The translations under genes were made by a program, and so were the position numbers. Under the pieces are notes generated by a model. That model was given only the letters and a program-made list of their open reading frames with translations. It had not been told where the DNA came from and did not search any database. From the NCBI GenBank assembly GCA_963785125.1, contig CAWATU010000007.1:1302001-1366000 (forward strand): DNA of 64,000 nt, given 5' to 3'. The stretch is from QHXN01 sp963785125. GTDB lineage: Bacteria; Acidobacteriota; Blastocatellia; Pyrinomonadales; Pyrinomonadaceae. Positions within the stretch are counted from its first letter, which is position 1. The number at the start of each line of letters is the position of its first letter. Of the stretch, positions 1 to 9,834 are shown piece by piece.

Positions 1-796
1 GGACGCGCCCCGCGTCGCTCCCGGTCGGCCCGGGCGGCCGGACCGGCCTCGGACGCGCGCCGCTTCTTGAAGAGCGCGGCGGCGTCGAGAAAGAGGTGAT
101 GGTTCTTGACCTCCGTCATGCGGCCGACGATGCCGACGAGCACGTCGCCGTCGGCACGCGCCCCACTCCGCCGCAGCATCGGGCGCCGCGCCGGCCAGTC
201 GTCGTAAGCGCGCGTGTCGAGTCCCAGCGGGATGACGCGGAACTGTTCGCTCCGCCCGACGCGGAAGCGGCGGTTGATCTCTTCGAACTGCTGCGGGCTG
301 ATGACGACGATGCGGTCGGTGGCAGCGCGCGCCAGCGCCTGCTCGACGGCGAGGAAGAGGCGCGTCTTCCAGCGGCCGTAGTAGCTGTGGAAGATGTGGC
401 CGTGGTACGTGTGGACGAAGCGGCACGCGCGCGGGCCGCCCGATGAGCGCCGAGGGCGTCAGCCAGCGGTAGAGCAGCCGGCCGCGCGCCCCACCGTGCC
501 CGCCTTCGCCGTGTGCGTGTGTACCACGTCGGGGCGCTCGCGCAGCATCAGCCGGTAGAGCTTCCAGACCGTCAACAAGTCCTTCGGCGAGATTTCGCGG
601 CTCATCTCGGGGATGACGTGCGGGCGGACGCCGAGGCTCTCGGCGAAGTAGCGCCATGTCGTCCTCGCCCGGCGGCACCACGCCCGCGACCAGCAGCGAC
701 TCGGACGCCCCGCTCGCGCAAACTCGCCTCCAGCCACGCCACATGCCGCGCCGGCCCCCCGACGTTCAGCCGCGCGATGATGCGAAGAACTTTCAT
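1..796 (-). CDS. Glycosyltransferase family 4, 3' end outside window, frameshifted
   Basis: The ATG at 796 opens MKVLRIIARLNVGGPARHV, the usual N-terminus of GT4 (GT-B fold) enzymes with the glycine-rich loop that contacts donor sugar. Further on, in other minus frames, come ERPDVVHTHTAKAGT, HTYHGHIFHSYYG and RVIPLGLDTRAY, so one gene is split by several 1-bp indels (around 690, 500 and 440). It probably adds a sugar to a lipid-linked glycan at the inner membrane. It follows the rmlA-like gene by 14 bp on the same strand and runs off the left edge, so the C-terminal nucleotide-binding part is incomplete. Acceptor and sugar cannot be told. The frames are likely broken by sequence errors, because the conserved motifs stay in order. 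Confidence 0.75.
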
Positions 797-810
797 GAAC
801 CGGACTACTT

Positions 811-1544
811 CTAATCGTCCATCCTGTTCGCACCCGTCTCGGCGACGAGATTGGAGGCGCGCAGCAGCGACTCGAACGTGCCGGCGTCGGTCCACCAGCC
901 GTCAAGCTCGTCCCAGGTCATCTCGCCCCGCTCGATGTAGGCGTTATTAACGTCGGTGATCTCAAGCTCGCCGCGCCCCGAGGGCTTCAGGGTCTTGATG
1001 ATCTTGAAGACCTCTGCGTCGTACATGTAGATGCCGATGACCGCGTAGTCGGACTTCGGATGCTCGGGCTTCTCCTCGATGCGCACGACGCGGTGGCCGT
1101 CGAACTCGGGGACGCCGAAGCGCTGCGGGTCGTGGACTTTCTTCAAAAGTATCTTGGCGCCGCCGCCCTGGTGGCGATAGGCGCGCACGGCCTTGCAGAT
1201 GTTGCGCTCGATGATGTTGTCGCCGAGGACGACGCAGACGGCGCGCCGTCGGCGAACTCTTCACAGAGGTCGAGCGCCGCCGCGATGCCGCCCTCGCCAT
1301 CCTGATACGTGTAGTTGAGGTGGCGGAGGCCGAACTCCTTCCCGTTCTTGAGGAGCTTGAGGAAGTCGCCCGCCGCGTTGCCGCCCGTGACGATCATGAT
1401 GTCGCGGATGCCGGCGTTGACGAGCGTCTGGATGGGGTAGTAGACCATCGGCTTGTCATAGACCGGCAGCAGATGCTTGTTCGTGACGGCCGTCAGCGGG
1501 CGCAGCCGCGTCGCTAACCCGCCGGCCAGAACGATACCTTTCAC
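811..1544 (-). CDS. rmlA: Glucose-1-phosphate thymidylyltransferase-like nucleotidyltransferase (short RmlA type), one frameshift
   Basis: Transfers a nucleotide to a sugar 1-phosphate, most likely dTTP plus glucose 1-phosphate, the first step to dTDP-L-rhamnose. The GTG start at 1544 has GGAGG 6 bases upstream. The signature GIVLAGGLATRLRPLT is at residues 3-18, with TNKHLLPVYDKPMVYYPIQ just after; the second half contains RIEEKPEHPKSDYAVIGIYMYD and the terminal WTDAGTFESLLRASN. The span is 734 bp, one base short of 245 codons, and the frame changes near 1240, where VCVVLGDNIIE would be expected. At about 244 residues it matches the short RmlA-like class. The other dTDP-rhamnose genes lie at 30.5, 45.1 and 46.2 kb. 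UTP/glucose specificity is the main alternative. Confidence 0.8.
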
Positions 1545-1578
1545 TTAAGTCCTCCGAAAAGCTGACAGTAGACATACT

Positions 1579-3463
1579 CTAATCAATGAACCTCTGGAAC
1601 CAGAGTTCGAGCATCAGCAGCGTCCAGAGCTGGTGCGTGTAGTCGCGCTCGCCGCGCGTGTGCAGCTCGACCATCCGGCGGACGGCCTCGGGGCGGAAGA
1701 GCCCGCGGCGCCCGGCCCGCTCCGAGAGCAGGTTCTCGCGCAGGAACCCCTGCATCTGGCCGCGGAACCAGTGGCCGATGGGGACGCCGAAGCCCATCTT
1801 GCGGCGCGTCAGGTTCTCCGACGGCAGGAGTTTCTTGAGCGTCTTCTTCAAGAGGTACTTCGTCGTCATGCCCCGCAGCTTCAGGTTCTCGGGCAAGGAA
1901 GCGGCGAACTCGATGACGTGGTGGTCGAGGAACGGCGAGCGCGCTTCCAGCGAGACGGCCATGCTTGCGATGTCCACCTTGACGAGCAGGTCGTTCGGCA
2001 GATACGTCATCGTGTCTGCCAGCAGCGCCGCGTCCACTACGCCCGCTCCGTTGGCGCGCGCGAACCACGGCCGCAGCCACGCACCCGCGTCGCGGTGGCC
2101 TACCTCCGCCTTGAACTCGTCGGCGTACAGCTCGTCCTTCGTGTCGCGCTGCGTGATGCTGACCCATCGCAGGTAGCGTTCGACGGGCGGCAGGGAAGCC
2201 GCGCGCAGGAACCGGCGCACCTTGCGCGCGGGCGACGGCTTCAGCTCCGAGATAGGGAGCAGCTCAACCGCCTGGCGGATGACGCGCTCGCGCAGCACGC
2301 CGGGGAGCTTGCGGTAACGCTCGGAGAGGCGCATCGCGGCGTAGCGCTCGTAGCCCGCGAAGCACTCGTCGCCGCCGTCGCCGTTCAGGGCGACGGTGAC
2401 GTGCTTGCGCGTCTCGCGCGCGACGTAGTAGGTCGGGATGGCGGACGAGTCGGCGTAGGGCTCGCCGTAGTGCTCGACGAGGAGGGGGAGCACCTCCATC
2501 GCGTCGGGGCGGACGATGAACTCGTGGTGCTCGGCGCCGACGTGCTCGGCGACGCGGCGCGCGTGGTGCAACTCGGAGAAGTCCTGCTCCTCGAAGCCGA
2601 TGGAGAAGGTCTTGACGGGCGTGGAGCTTTCTTCGGCCATCAGCGCCACGACCGCGCTCGAATCAATGCCGCCCGAGAGGAAGGCGCCGAGAGGCACCTC
2701 CGACATCAGGCGCACGCGCACCGCCTCGCGCAGAAGTTCCAGAGCGCGCTCGCCCGCCTCCTCCTCGGTCACCTTAATCTTCTTCGAGAAGTCGGGCTCC
2801 CAGTAGCGCTCGCGTCTTGATCTCGCCCGCAACGTCGAGCGTGAGCGAGTGGCCCGGCTCGAGCTTGCGTATGTCGCGGTAGGCCGTGTGCGGCGCGGGC
2901 ACGTACATGAAGGAGAGGTAGTCGTCGAGCGCCGCGCGGTCGATCTCGCGGCTGACCGACGGGTGGAGCAGCAGCGCCGAGAACTCCGAGCCGAAGACGA
3001 ACGTGTCCCGCGTCTTCGCGTAGAGCAGCGGCTTCTTGCCGACGCGGTCGCGCGCGAGGAAAAGCTCCTGCTTGCGCTCGTCCCAGATGGCGAAGGCGAA
3101 CATGCCGCGCAGGTGCTTCGGGCAGTCTTCGCCGTACTCAAGATAGGCGTGGAGAACGACCTCCGTGTCGCAGTCGGTGCGGAAGCGGTGGCCGCGCGCT
3201 TCGAGTCGCTTCTTGACCTCGCGGTAGTTGTAGATCTCGCCGTTGTAGACGATCCAGGCGGTGCCCGCTTCATCGGCGATGGGCTGCTGGCCGCTCTTGA
3301 GGTCGATGATGGCGAGGCGGCGCATCCCGAGGCCGACGTGGCGCTTGAGGTAGACGCCGTCCTCGTCCGGCCCGCGGTGGAAGATGGCCTCGTTCATACG
3401 TTCGAGCAGCGCAGCCTCGGCCGCGCGCCCGTCGAGATTGACCATGCCGACGATGCCGCACAT
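1579..3463 (-). CDS. asnB: Asparagine synthase (glutamine-hydrolysing) family amidotransferase, one frameshift
   Basis: Two-domain amidotransferase. The N-terminal Ntn glutaminase starts MCGIVGMVN, with Cys2 as nucleophile, and shows FHRGPDEDG and YNGEIYNY; the C-terminal synthetase has the PP-loop SGGIDSSAVVALMAE and NGDGGDECFAGYERYAA. The reading frame jumps near 2814 (one extra base between GEIK and RERYWEPDF); joined, it gives about 627 residues, normal for the family. ATG 3463 overlaps the stop of the upstream membrane-protein gene (TAATG), so the two are probably translationally coupled. In polysaccharide clusters such enzymes often amidate uronic acids instead of making free asparagine, and this setting favours that role, but the substrate is not visible. 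Confidence 0.87.
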
Positions 3464-4888
3464 TAAAAGTTAATCCTCCCCGCGATGTCCTGAGCGACCT
3501 GCTCCAATTCCTGCCCGCGCTCCGCGTCCCAGCGCGCGTAGCGGCGCCGCCCCGTGCTCTCCCGCGCGGCCTCGGCCCTTGCCTGCTTCTGCTCGATCAA
3601 CTGCCGCTTCCCCTCCTCCTGCCGCTCCTTGAGCAGGACGGCGCCGACGGCGACGAAGATGAAGTAGAAGACCAGTATCTGCGACCGCTGTCGGTACGCC
3701 GTCCCGACGTTGCCCTGAAAAATCGAGTAGGCCAGCGTCAGCATCGTCGTGAACAGAAGTATCGGCAGCGCCTGCCTCAACCGGTAACTCAAGGTAAACC
3801 AGACGCCGAGGACGAGCAGAGGGAACGAGGCCCACCAGAGAATCATCTCCGGCAGCGTGATGCTCTGGCGCAAACTCGCGAGCTGCCACGGGAAGGGCGC
3901 GAACAGCAGGTACGACATCCCGAGCGGCATGGCGCTCAGCGCGCCCGCGGCGGTGGAAACGTCCACGTCGGCGCCGAAGCCGCAGTTAGCCGAGCGCACG
4001 AGGTCGGCGCGGCTGCGCTGCACGCCCTCCAAGTTGCCGAACAGCTCGAACTGCGCGCCCGCCGTGCGGAGCACGCCCAGGTACGTGAGCCCGACTCCCA
4101 GCGCGACGACGATGGCGACCTGGCGCACGAGGCTCTGCGTCGTCAGCGGCCGCATCCCCATGAGGAATGCCCCGGCCACCGCCGTCGCCAGCATGTAGAA
4201 GATGTAGAAACGCATACTGAGGATGGCGAACATCGACAGCAGCAGCGTCATGACGTAACGGCCTTCAGGCGCTCGCCGAGCTTGAGCGTCGCCAGCATGG
4301 CGAGCGAGAGCAGCGAGACGATCGGGCCGTCCTTCAACCCCTGCGAAGACCAGAGCACGAGACTCGGGTAGAAGGCGACGGACGCCGCCGCGACCTTCGC
4401 CACTCGCAGGTTCTGGAAAATATGCCGCGCGCAGAGGAAGATGATCGGCGCTGTCGCCGCACCCGCCACCGCGTTGAAGAACTGCACCGCCAGCATGTTC
4501 CGCCCGACTATCGCGTAGATCGCCGCGACGAGGTAGACCATGCCCCAGCCGCCGCCATCGCCCACTGCTTCATCTCGGGCATCATCGGCAGGTTGCCGCG
4601 CCAGGAGTGCATCAGGTGTTCGCCGAGCCAGTCGTAGGTGAGCGCGTCTCCGCCGAAGAAGTCCTGCAGCTCGAAGCCGTTGATGATGACCCGACCGCCA
4701 TCCGCAGCAGGAGCCCCCCGACGAAGACTTTCAGCAGGAATGGGCGCTGTTCGCCCGCCCTCGCCCAGCAGGAGTCCCGCGGCGAGCGCCAGCGCGCGCA
4801 GAGCAGCAGCGCCGCCGCGCCGCCCGGGATGGCGAGCGCGACCGCGGCCGCGAGCGGCCACCGAGAGTGCGGCGAGTAGAGCGTTCAT
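3463..4888 (-). CDS. Polytopic membrane protein, tandem copy A (GT-C-like), two frameshifts
   Basis: First of three adjacent paralogs. The ATG at 4888 begins MNALLAAL like the other two, but indels near 4550 and 4250 plus scrambled frames near 4700-4860 split the gene. Recognisable parts in order are FELQDFFGGDALTYDW, YAIVGRNMLAVQFFNAVAG, LWSSQGLKDGPI, RFYIFYMLATAVAGAF, SITLPEMILWW and GNVGTAYRQRSQILVFYF. Many transmembrane helices and an early-loop D-x4-D element resemble GT-C enzymes of the GT39/PMT superfamily, which use polyprenyl-phosphate sugars on the outer face of the membrane. A polymerase-like role is the alternative. The C-terminal tail (YARWDAERGQELEQ) is shared with copy B, not copy C. 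The function is inferred from fold resemblance only. Confidence 0.7.
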
Positions 4889-4968
4889 ATATTCTCGTGG
4901 TCACCTGAACAGTCGAGTAGTATTCAGCAAAGCCGCGGCGCCGCAAGCAGGTGCCGCGCTGCCGCCGC

Positions 4969-6392
4969 TCAGAAGTCGATCCTCCCGGCGATATCCTCTG
5001 CGATGCGCTCCAGCTCCCGCCCGCGCTTCGCCTTCCAGCGCGCGTAAACGTGCCGCCCCTTGCTGGCGTCGGCCGCCGCCTGCCGCCGCAGACGATGCTC
5101 GCGCTGCCTGTCCTCCTGCCGCTCCTTGAGCAGCACGGCGCCGACGGCGACGAAGATGAAGTAGAAGACCAGAATCTGACTCCGCTGCCGGTACGCCGTC
5201 CCGACGTTCCCCTGAAAAATGGAGTAGGCCAGCGTCAGCATCGTCGTAAACAGGAGTATCGGCAGCGCCTGCCTGAGCCTGTGTTTGAGCGTAAACCAGA
5301 TGCCGATGATGAGCAGCGGGAACGAGACCCACCAGACGATCATCTCAGGCAGCGTGATGGACTGCCGCAGGCTCGCGAGTTGCCACGGGAAGGGCGCGAG
5401 CAGCAGGTAGGCCAGCCCGAGCGGCATAGCACTCAGCGCGCCGGTCGCGGTCGAGACATCCACGTCTTCGCCGAAGCCTGTGTTGGCCGAGCGCACGAGG
5501 TCGGCGCGACTCCGCTGCACCATCTCCAGGCTCCCGTACTGCTCGAACTCACGCCGGCCATGCGCACCACGCCGAAGTATGTGAGCCCGAGCCCGAGCGC
5601 CAGCACGACGGCGAGCTGGCGCACGAGGCTCTGCGAGGTCTGCGGCCGCATCCCGATGAGAAATGCCCCGACCGCCGCCGCCGCCAGCATGTAGAAGATG
5701 TAGAAACGCAGGGTCAGCACCGCGAAGAGCGAGAGCCCGAGCATCACCATGTACTTCACGCTCAGCCGCTCGCCGAGCTTGAGCGTCGCCAGCATCGTCA
5801 ACGCGAGGATGAAGACGATGGGGCCATCCTTCAACCCCTGCGAAGACCAGAGCACGAGACTCGGGTAGAAGGCGACGGCCGCCGCCGCCACCTTCGCCAC
5901 CCGCACGTTCTGGAAAATCTGCCGCGCGCAGAGGAAGATGATCGGCGCCGTCGCCGCACCCGCTACCGCGTTGAAGAACTGCACCGCCAGCAGGTTCCGC
6001 CCGACTATCGCGTAGATCGCCGCGACGAGGTAGAGCATCCCCCAGCCGCTCCCCGAGACCCATACCTGCACGTCGCTGTCGAGGACGCCCTTCTTGTAAC
6101 GGTACGCGTCGAGCAACGCCATCCCGTAGTAGTCGTAGGTGAAGGCATCGCCGCCGAAGAACTCCTGGAGCCTGAAGCCGTTGATGAGGGCGCCCACCGC
6201 CATCCGCACCAGCAGGCCGCCGACGAAGACCTTCAAGAGGAAGGAGCGCTGCTCGAACTCGCCTCGCGTCAAGAGCAGGCCGACGACGTACGCGCAGACG
6301 GCACAGAGCAGCACGGCGGCCGAGCCGCCGGGGATGGTGAGTGAGACCGCGCTCGCGAGGAGTACCGCAAGTGCGGCAAGTAGAGCATTCAT
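4969..6392 (-). CDS. Polytopic membrane protein, tandem copy B (GT-C-like), one frameshift
   Basis: Second paralog, about 474 residues once a 1-bp deletion near 5557 (in the codons for AGVQFEQYGS) is allowed for. ATG 6392 begins MNALLAALAVLLASAV; FRLQEFFGGDAFTYDYYG holds the early-loop acidic residues, followed by roughly ten hydrophobic helices. The N-terminal half resembles copy A closely (the block 5821-6040 matches 4321-4540), whereas 5132-5530 is almost identical in DNA to copy C. The gene is therefore a mosaic. A short sequence upstream of the start (AGTATTCAGCAAAGCCG near 6437) also occurs upstream of copy A near 4918. Membrane glycosyltransferase is the best guess; no characterised relative is recognised with certainty. 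Confidence 0.75.
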
Positions 6393-6484
6393 AAAACCCG
6401 CATCTTGTTCAAAATCTTCTCGACAGTAACCGGCTAGTATTCAGCAAAGCCGGGCACTCCGCAACCACGCGTCACCCGTGCCCT

Positions 6485-7930
6485 TCAGCGTCCGGCCTCC
6501 AGGGTCAGCACTTCGGCCGGGGTCGTCCGCGGTGGGGCCGCGGCGGGGTCGAGTTGCGGCGCCAGCGGCGGGCGCGCCGGCCGCCGGCCGACCCGGATGG
6601 CGTCGGCCGCCGCCTGCCTCTTCAACAGGCGTTGCTGCTGCTTCTCCTCGCGCCGCTCCTTAAAGAGCACGGCGCCGACGGCGACGAAGATGAAGTAGAA
6701 GACCAGAATCTGACTCCGCTGCCGGTACGCCGTCCCGACGTTCCCCTGAAAAATGGAGTAGGCCAGCGTCAGCATCGTCGTAAACAGGAGTATCGGCAGC
6801 GCCTGCCTGAGCCTGTGTTTGAGCGTAAACCAGATGCCGATGATGAGCAGCGGGAACGAGACCCACCAGACGATCATCTCAGGCAGCGTGATGGACTGCC
6901 GCAGGCTCGCGAGTTGCCACGGGAAGGGCGCGAGCAGCAGGTAGGCCAGCCCGAGCGGCATAGCACTCAGCGCGCCGGTCGCGGTCGAGACATCCACGTC
7001 TTCGCCGAAGCCTGTGTTGGCCGAGCGCACGAGGTCGGCGCGGCTCCGCTGCACCATCTCCAGGTCGCCGAAAGTGTCGAACTGGTCGCCCGCCGTGCGG
7101 AGCACGCCGAGGTACGTGAGCCCGACCCCCACCACCAGCACGACGGTGAATTGCCGCATCAGGTTCCGCGTCGTCTGCGGCCGCATCCCGATGACAAAGG
7201 CGCCGCACACGGCCGCCGCCGTCATGTAGAAGATATAGAACCTGAAGCACAGAAGCCCGTACAGCGCGAGCACCAGCACCGTCACATACTTTGTGCTCAG
7301 CCGCTCGCCGAGCTTGAGCGTCGCGAGCATCGTCAACGCCAGCAGCGCGACTATCGGCCCGTCCTTCAAGCCTTGAGAAGACCAGAGCACGAGGCTCGGG
7401 AAGAAGGCAACAAACAGGGTCGCGACCTTAGCGACGCGGAGGTTCTGAAAAATATGCCGCGCGCAGAGGAAGATGATTGGCGCCGTCGCCGCCCCCACCA
7501 CCGCGTTGAAGAACTGCACCGCCAGCATGTTCCGCCCGACCAACAGATAGATGGTAGCCACCAGATAGTCCATGCCCCAGTTGCGGAAGAACGCCGGGCC
7601 GATGGCCTGTGTGTGGGTGCCGTAGTCGATCCGGCCCAGCCAGTAGTTGAGGTAGACTTGGCCCCGGTAGTCGTAGGTGAAGGCGTCGCCGCCGAAGAAC
7701 TCCTGAAGGTTGAAGTAGTTGATGAGCGCCCCGATGGCGACGCGGACTAGCACCGCCGCGGCGAAGACCTGGAGGAGGAAGCGCCCGTGCGCCTGGTGGC
7801 GGCTGACGAAGAGGCCCGACGCGGCCGCGAGCGTGGCGCAGAAGACGACGGCCGACGGGCCTTGCGCGGGGAACATCAGGGCAACGCCCACGACCAGCGC
7901 GAGCGCCAGGAGAGCTAGAAGTGCGTTCAT
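6485..7930 (-). CDS. Polytopic membrane protein, tandem copy C (GT-C-like), intact
   Basis: Intact 481-residue member of the tandem family. Hydrophobic helices begin at residue 3; the loop after the second or third helix carries FNLQEFFGGDAFTYDYRG (Asp82, Asp87), followed by YLLVGRNMLAVQFFNAVVG, SLVLWSSQGLKDGPIV, a soluble loop with RSRADLVRSANTGFGEDVDV, and a last helix after GTAYRQRSQIL. This layout fits GT-C glycosyltransferases using undecaprenyl-phosphate-linked sugars. The tail after residue 440 (RRPARPPLAPQLDPAAAPP) is proline-rich and unlike copies A and B, so the shared tract stops before the end. It lies 82 bp after the acyltransferase gene on the same strand. Family assignment is moderate; substrate unknown. 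Confidence 0.78.
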   Translation of the reverse strand: MNALLALLALALVVGVALMFPAQGPSAVVFCATLAAASGLFVSRHQAHGRFLLQVFAAAVLVRVAIGALINYFNLQEFFGGDAFTYDYRGQVYLNYWLGRIDYGTHTQAIGPAFFRNWGMDYLVATIYLLVGRNMLAVQFFNAVVGAATAPIIFLCARHIFQNLRVAKVATLFVAFFPSLVLWSSQGLKDGPIVALLALTMLATLKLGERLSTKYVTVLVLALYGLLCFRFYIFYMTAAAVCGAFVIGMRPQTTRNLMRQFTVVLVVGVGLTYLGVLRTAGDQFDTFGDLEMVQRSRADLVRSANTGFGEDVDVSTATGALSAMPLGLAYLLLAPFPWQLASLRQSITLPEMIVWWVSFPLLIIGIWFTLKHRLRQALPILLFTTMLTLAYSIFQGNVGTAYRQRSQILVFYFIFVAVGAVLFKERREEKQQQRLLKRQAAADAIRVGRRPARPPLAPQLDPAAAPPRTTPAEVLTLEAGR

Positions 7931-8012
7931 GCGACTTTAGTGAACTTCAGGGCCTCGGGGAGACGCGGCCGCCCACAGGACTTTGGAGGGCGGGCGCGCC
8001 GGGAACGGTCCT

Positions 8013-8744
8013 TCACAGATCGTCCGGCAGGTCGGGGCGCGTCTTGTGCTCGACGAGGAAGCGGTCCTCCTCCGAGAGCGGCTTGACGGCGCGCGCGGGC
8101 ACGCCTGCGATGAGTTGGTGTTCGCCCTCGATGCGTTTCGTCACGACCGAGCCGATGCCGACGATGCAGCGGGATGGTATCACGCCCCCCGGCGCGACGC
8201 GAATCTCAGACCCGACGTAGGTCAGCTCGCCGATCTCGACGGGGCGCGTCCGCTGCCGGTTGTGCGTCCACAGGGAAGAGTTGCGCCCGCCTAAGATAGA
8301 GCGCCGGCCGATGGAGACGCGGTCGGTGAAGTCTATCTTGTGGCCGGCGGTCACGATGGCGCCGGCGCCTAAGGAGAAGCGCGGGTCGATGGGGTTGACG
8401 ACGAGCGGGTCGGGAATGGAGTTGATCTCGTTCATGCGGAGTATCTCCGCGTAACGGCCGATGGAGACCTCGTCGCCGCCGCGGATGACGTTGAGGAACC
8501 CGATGTTCGCGTGGTCGCCGATTGTCAACTTCCCCACTCCGATAATCGCGTTCAGGTGCCCCACGCACACGTCGTCGGCGATCTCGCACTCGCGCGCGTC
8601 GATGAGGCTGAAGCCCAGACGCACACGCCGCCCGATGCGGTAGCCGAACAGCCCGCGGTAGAGCGGCCGCTTCAGGAAGCCCGGGAGCAGTGCGATTGCG
8701 GCCAGCGTCGCCAGGCGTAGTTTGCTGCTTCGGCGTCGAGACAT
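8013..8744 (-). CDS. Left-handed beta-helix (hexapeptide repeat) acyltransferase
   Basis: About 243 residues. The ATG at 8744 (MSRRRSSKLRLATLAAIALL) is chosen because the open frame upstream of it is only a shadow of the neighbouring glycosyltransferase. An N-terminal hydrophobic or amphipathic stretch (residues 9-22) may hold it at the membrane. Imperfect hexapeptide turns follow (IADDVCVGHLNAIIGVG, LTIGDHANIGFLNVI, IGRYAEILRMNEI) and a typical end VGIGSVVTKRIEGEHQLIAGVPARAVK, as in maltose/serine/WbbJ-type O- or N-acetyltransferases. It probably acetylates a sugar of the surface glycan. Nine bases separate it from the glycosyltransferase upstream. Confidence 0.82.
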   Translation of the reverse strand: MSRRRSSKLRLATLAAIALLPGFLKRPLYRGLFGYRIGRRVRLGFSLIDARECEIADDVCVGHLNAIIGVGKLTIGDHANIGFLNVIRGGDEVSIGRYAEILRMNEINSIPDPLVVNPIDPRFSLGAGAIVTAGHKIDFTDRVSIGRRSILGGRNSSLWTHNRQRTRPVEIGELTYVGSEIRVAPGGVIPSRCIVGIGSVVTKRIEGEHQLIAGVPARAVKPLSEEDRFLVEHKTRPDLPDDL

Positions 8745-8752
8745 CTTACCTT

Positions 8753-9823
8753 TCAGTTGAGCGCCGCGCGGAAGGCTTCGACGACCGTGGGCGCGTTGGC
8801 TTCGAGGCTGAAGCGCTCGCGCGCGACGCGCGACGCGCGCGCGGCCATCTCGCGCCGCAGTCGGCCGTCGCGGACGAGCAAAGAGAGATGCTCGACCCAC
8901 TCCGCGTCCGTGCCGGCGAGGAAACCCGTCCGTCCGTGCTCGATGACCTCGGGGTTCGAGCCCAGCGGCGTGCAGACGGGCGGGATGCCTAAGGCCATGT
9001 ACTGCGCCGTCTTCATGAAGAACTTGCGCTTGTTCCACTCGTTGACGGGCACGGGAATCAGACCGACCTGCATCCGCCGCAGGTCTTCGACCTCCGTCTC
9101 GGCGCTCCACTTCTGCGCCGTGTACTCGACGCCCGGCAGGTCGAACTCGGTCCCGCCGATGAGGTGAACGCCGCAGGCCGTCTTCTGCTGCAACTCGCGC
9201 AGGGCATCGGCGACGACGCGGATGTTGCCGACGGTCGTCGGGCTCCCGCTCCAACCGACCGTGACGCGCTCAAGGTGCTCGGGCTCGGGCCTGTAGACGT
9301 AGCGCTCGGTGTCAACTATCGACGGCACCTGCCAGATGTTCCGGTTGTGCTGCGCGGCGAACTCGCGTATGTGCGAGGAGTTGACGATGACGACCTTGCT
9401 CAGGCGAATGATGTCGGCGATCTTGCCGAAGAATTTGAGGTACGAAAGATAACCGTTCGACGGACTGCGGTACGGGACGTAGAGCGGGTCATCGAGCTGA
9501 TAGATAATCGGCTTGCGACGCGCGATGCGCTTCTCCAGAAACGCGGGGCCTAAGAGCGCGGCCTCGCGGTAGACGAAGACGGCGTCGTAGTCGTCCAGAC
9601 GTTTGAGGAGCTTCAGGCGCTCGACGTAGCCGCGTGCCATCTCGGCGGCCTTCTCGAAGGTGCGGCCGGGCGTGTAGAGGATTTCGCGCAGCCGCTCCGA
9701 CTCGAACGGCGCCCAGTGGAGGCGGATGCCTTCGGGCGCGAGCACCTTCTCCCACAGCTCGATACTGCCGCGCTGCCCGGGCGCGAAGCCGTACCGGTTG
9801 GGGATCAGTGTCAGGACTTCCAT
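8753..9823 (-). CDS. Glycosyltransferase family 4 (GT-B)
   Basis: 356 residues. The N-terminal half shows MEVLTLIPNRYGFAPGQRGS and YDAVFVYREAALLGP; the C-terminal half has TVGWSGSPTTVGNIRVVADAL, a phosphate-binding loop of the GT-B fold, and GIPPVCTPLGSNPEVIEHGRTGFL, the donor-nucleotide motif with the usual conserved Glu (PEVI). The sequence GLIPVPVNEWNKRKFFMKTAQYMALG is typical of GT4-like enzymes annotated in exopolysaccharide clusters. It starts 11 bases after the stop of the next upstream gene and ends 9 bases before the acyltransferase, so the three are likely cotranscribed. Cytoplasmic face of the membrane; donor sugar unknown. Confidence 0.86.
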   Translation of the reverse strand: MEVLTLIPNRYGFAPGQRGSIELWEKVLAPEGIRLHWAPFESERLREILYTPGRTFEKAAEMARGYVERLKLLKRLDDYDAVFVYREAALLGPAFLEKRIARRKPIIYQLDDPLYVPYRSPSNGYLSYLKFFGKIADIIRLSKVVIVNSSHIREFAAQHNRNIWQVPSIVDTERYVYRPEPEHLERVTVGWSGSPTTVGNIRVVADALRELQQKTACGVHLIGGTEFDLPGVEYTAQKWSAETEVEDLRRMQVGLIPVPVNEWNKRKFFMKTAQYMALGIPPVCTPLGSNPEVIEHGRTGFLAGTDAEWVEHLSLLVRDGRLRREMAARASRVARERFSLEANAPTVVEAFRAALN

Positions 9824-9834
9824 CGTTTGAGAGC

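Noticed and set aside
1545..1578. Possible heptad element before rmlA (GACAGTAGACATACTCTAA)
   Set aside because: Only about two degenerate units and no complementary arm; it resembles the element at 47051 but is too short to claim.
1633..2820. Long plus-strand open frame opposite asnB
   Set aside because: It lies antisense to a conserved enzyme and has an Arg/Ala/Val-rich composition with no motif; high GC gives few stop codons in the opposite strand.
6554..7750. Long plus-strand open frame opposite membrane-protein copy C
   Set aside because: Translated peptide is highly charged and repeats wherever copy B is identical, so it mirrors the real gene on the minus strand.
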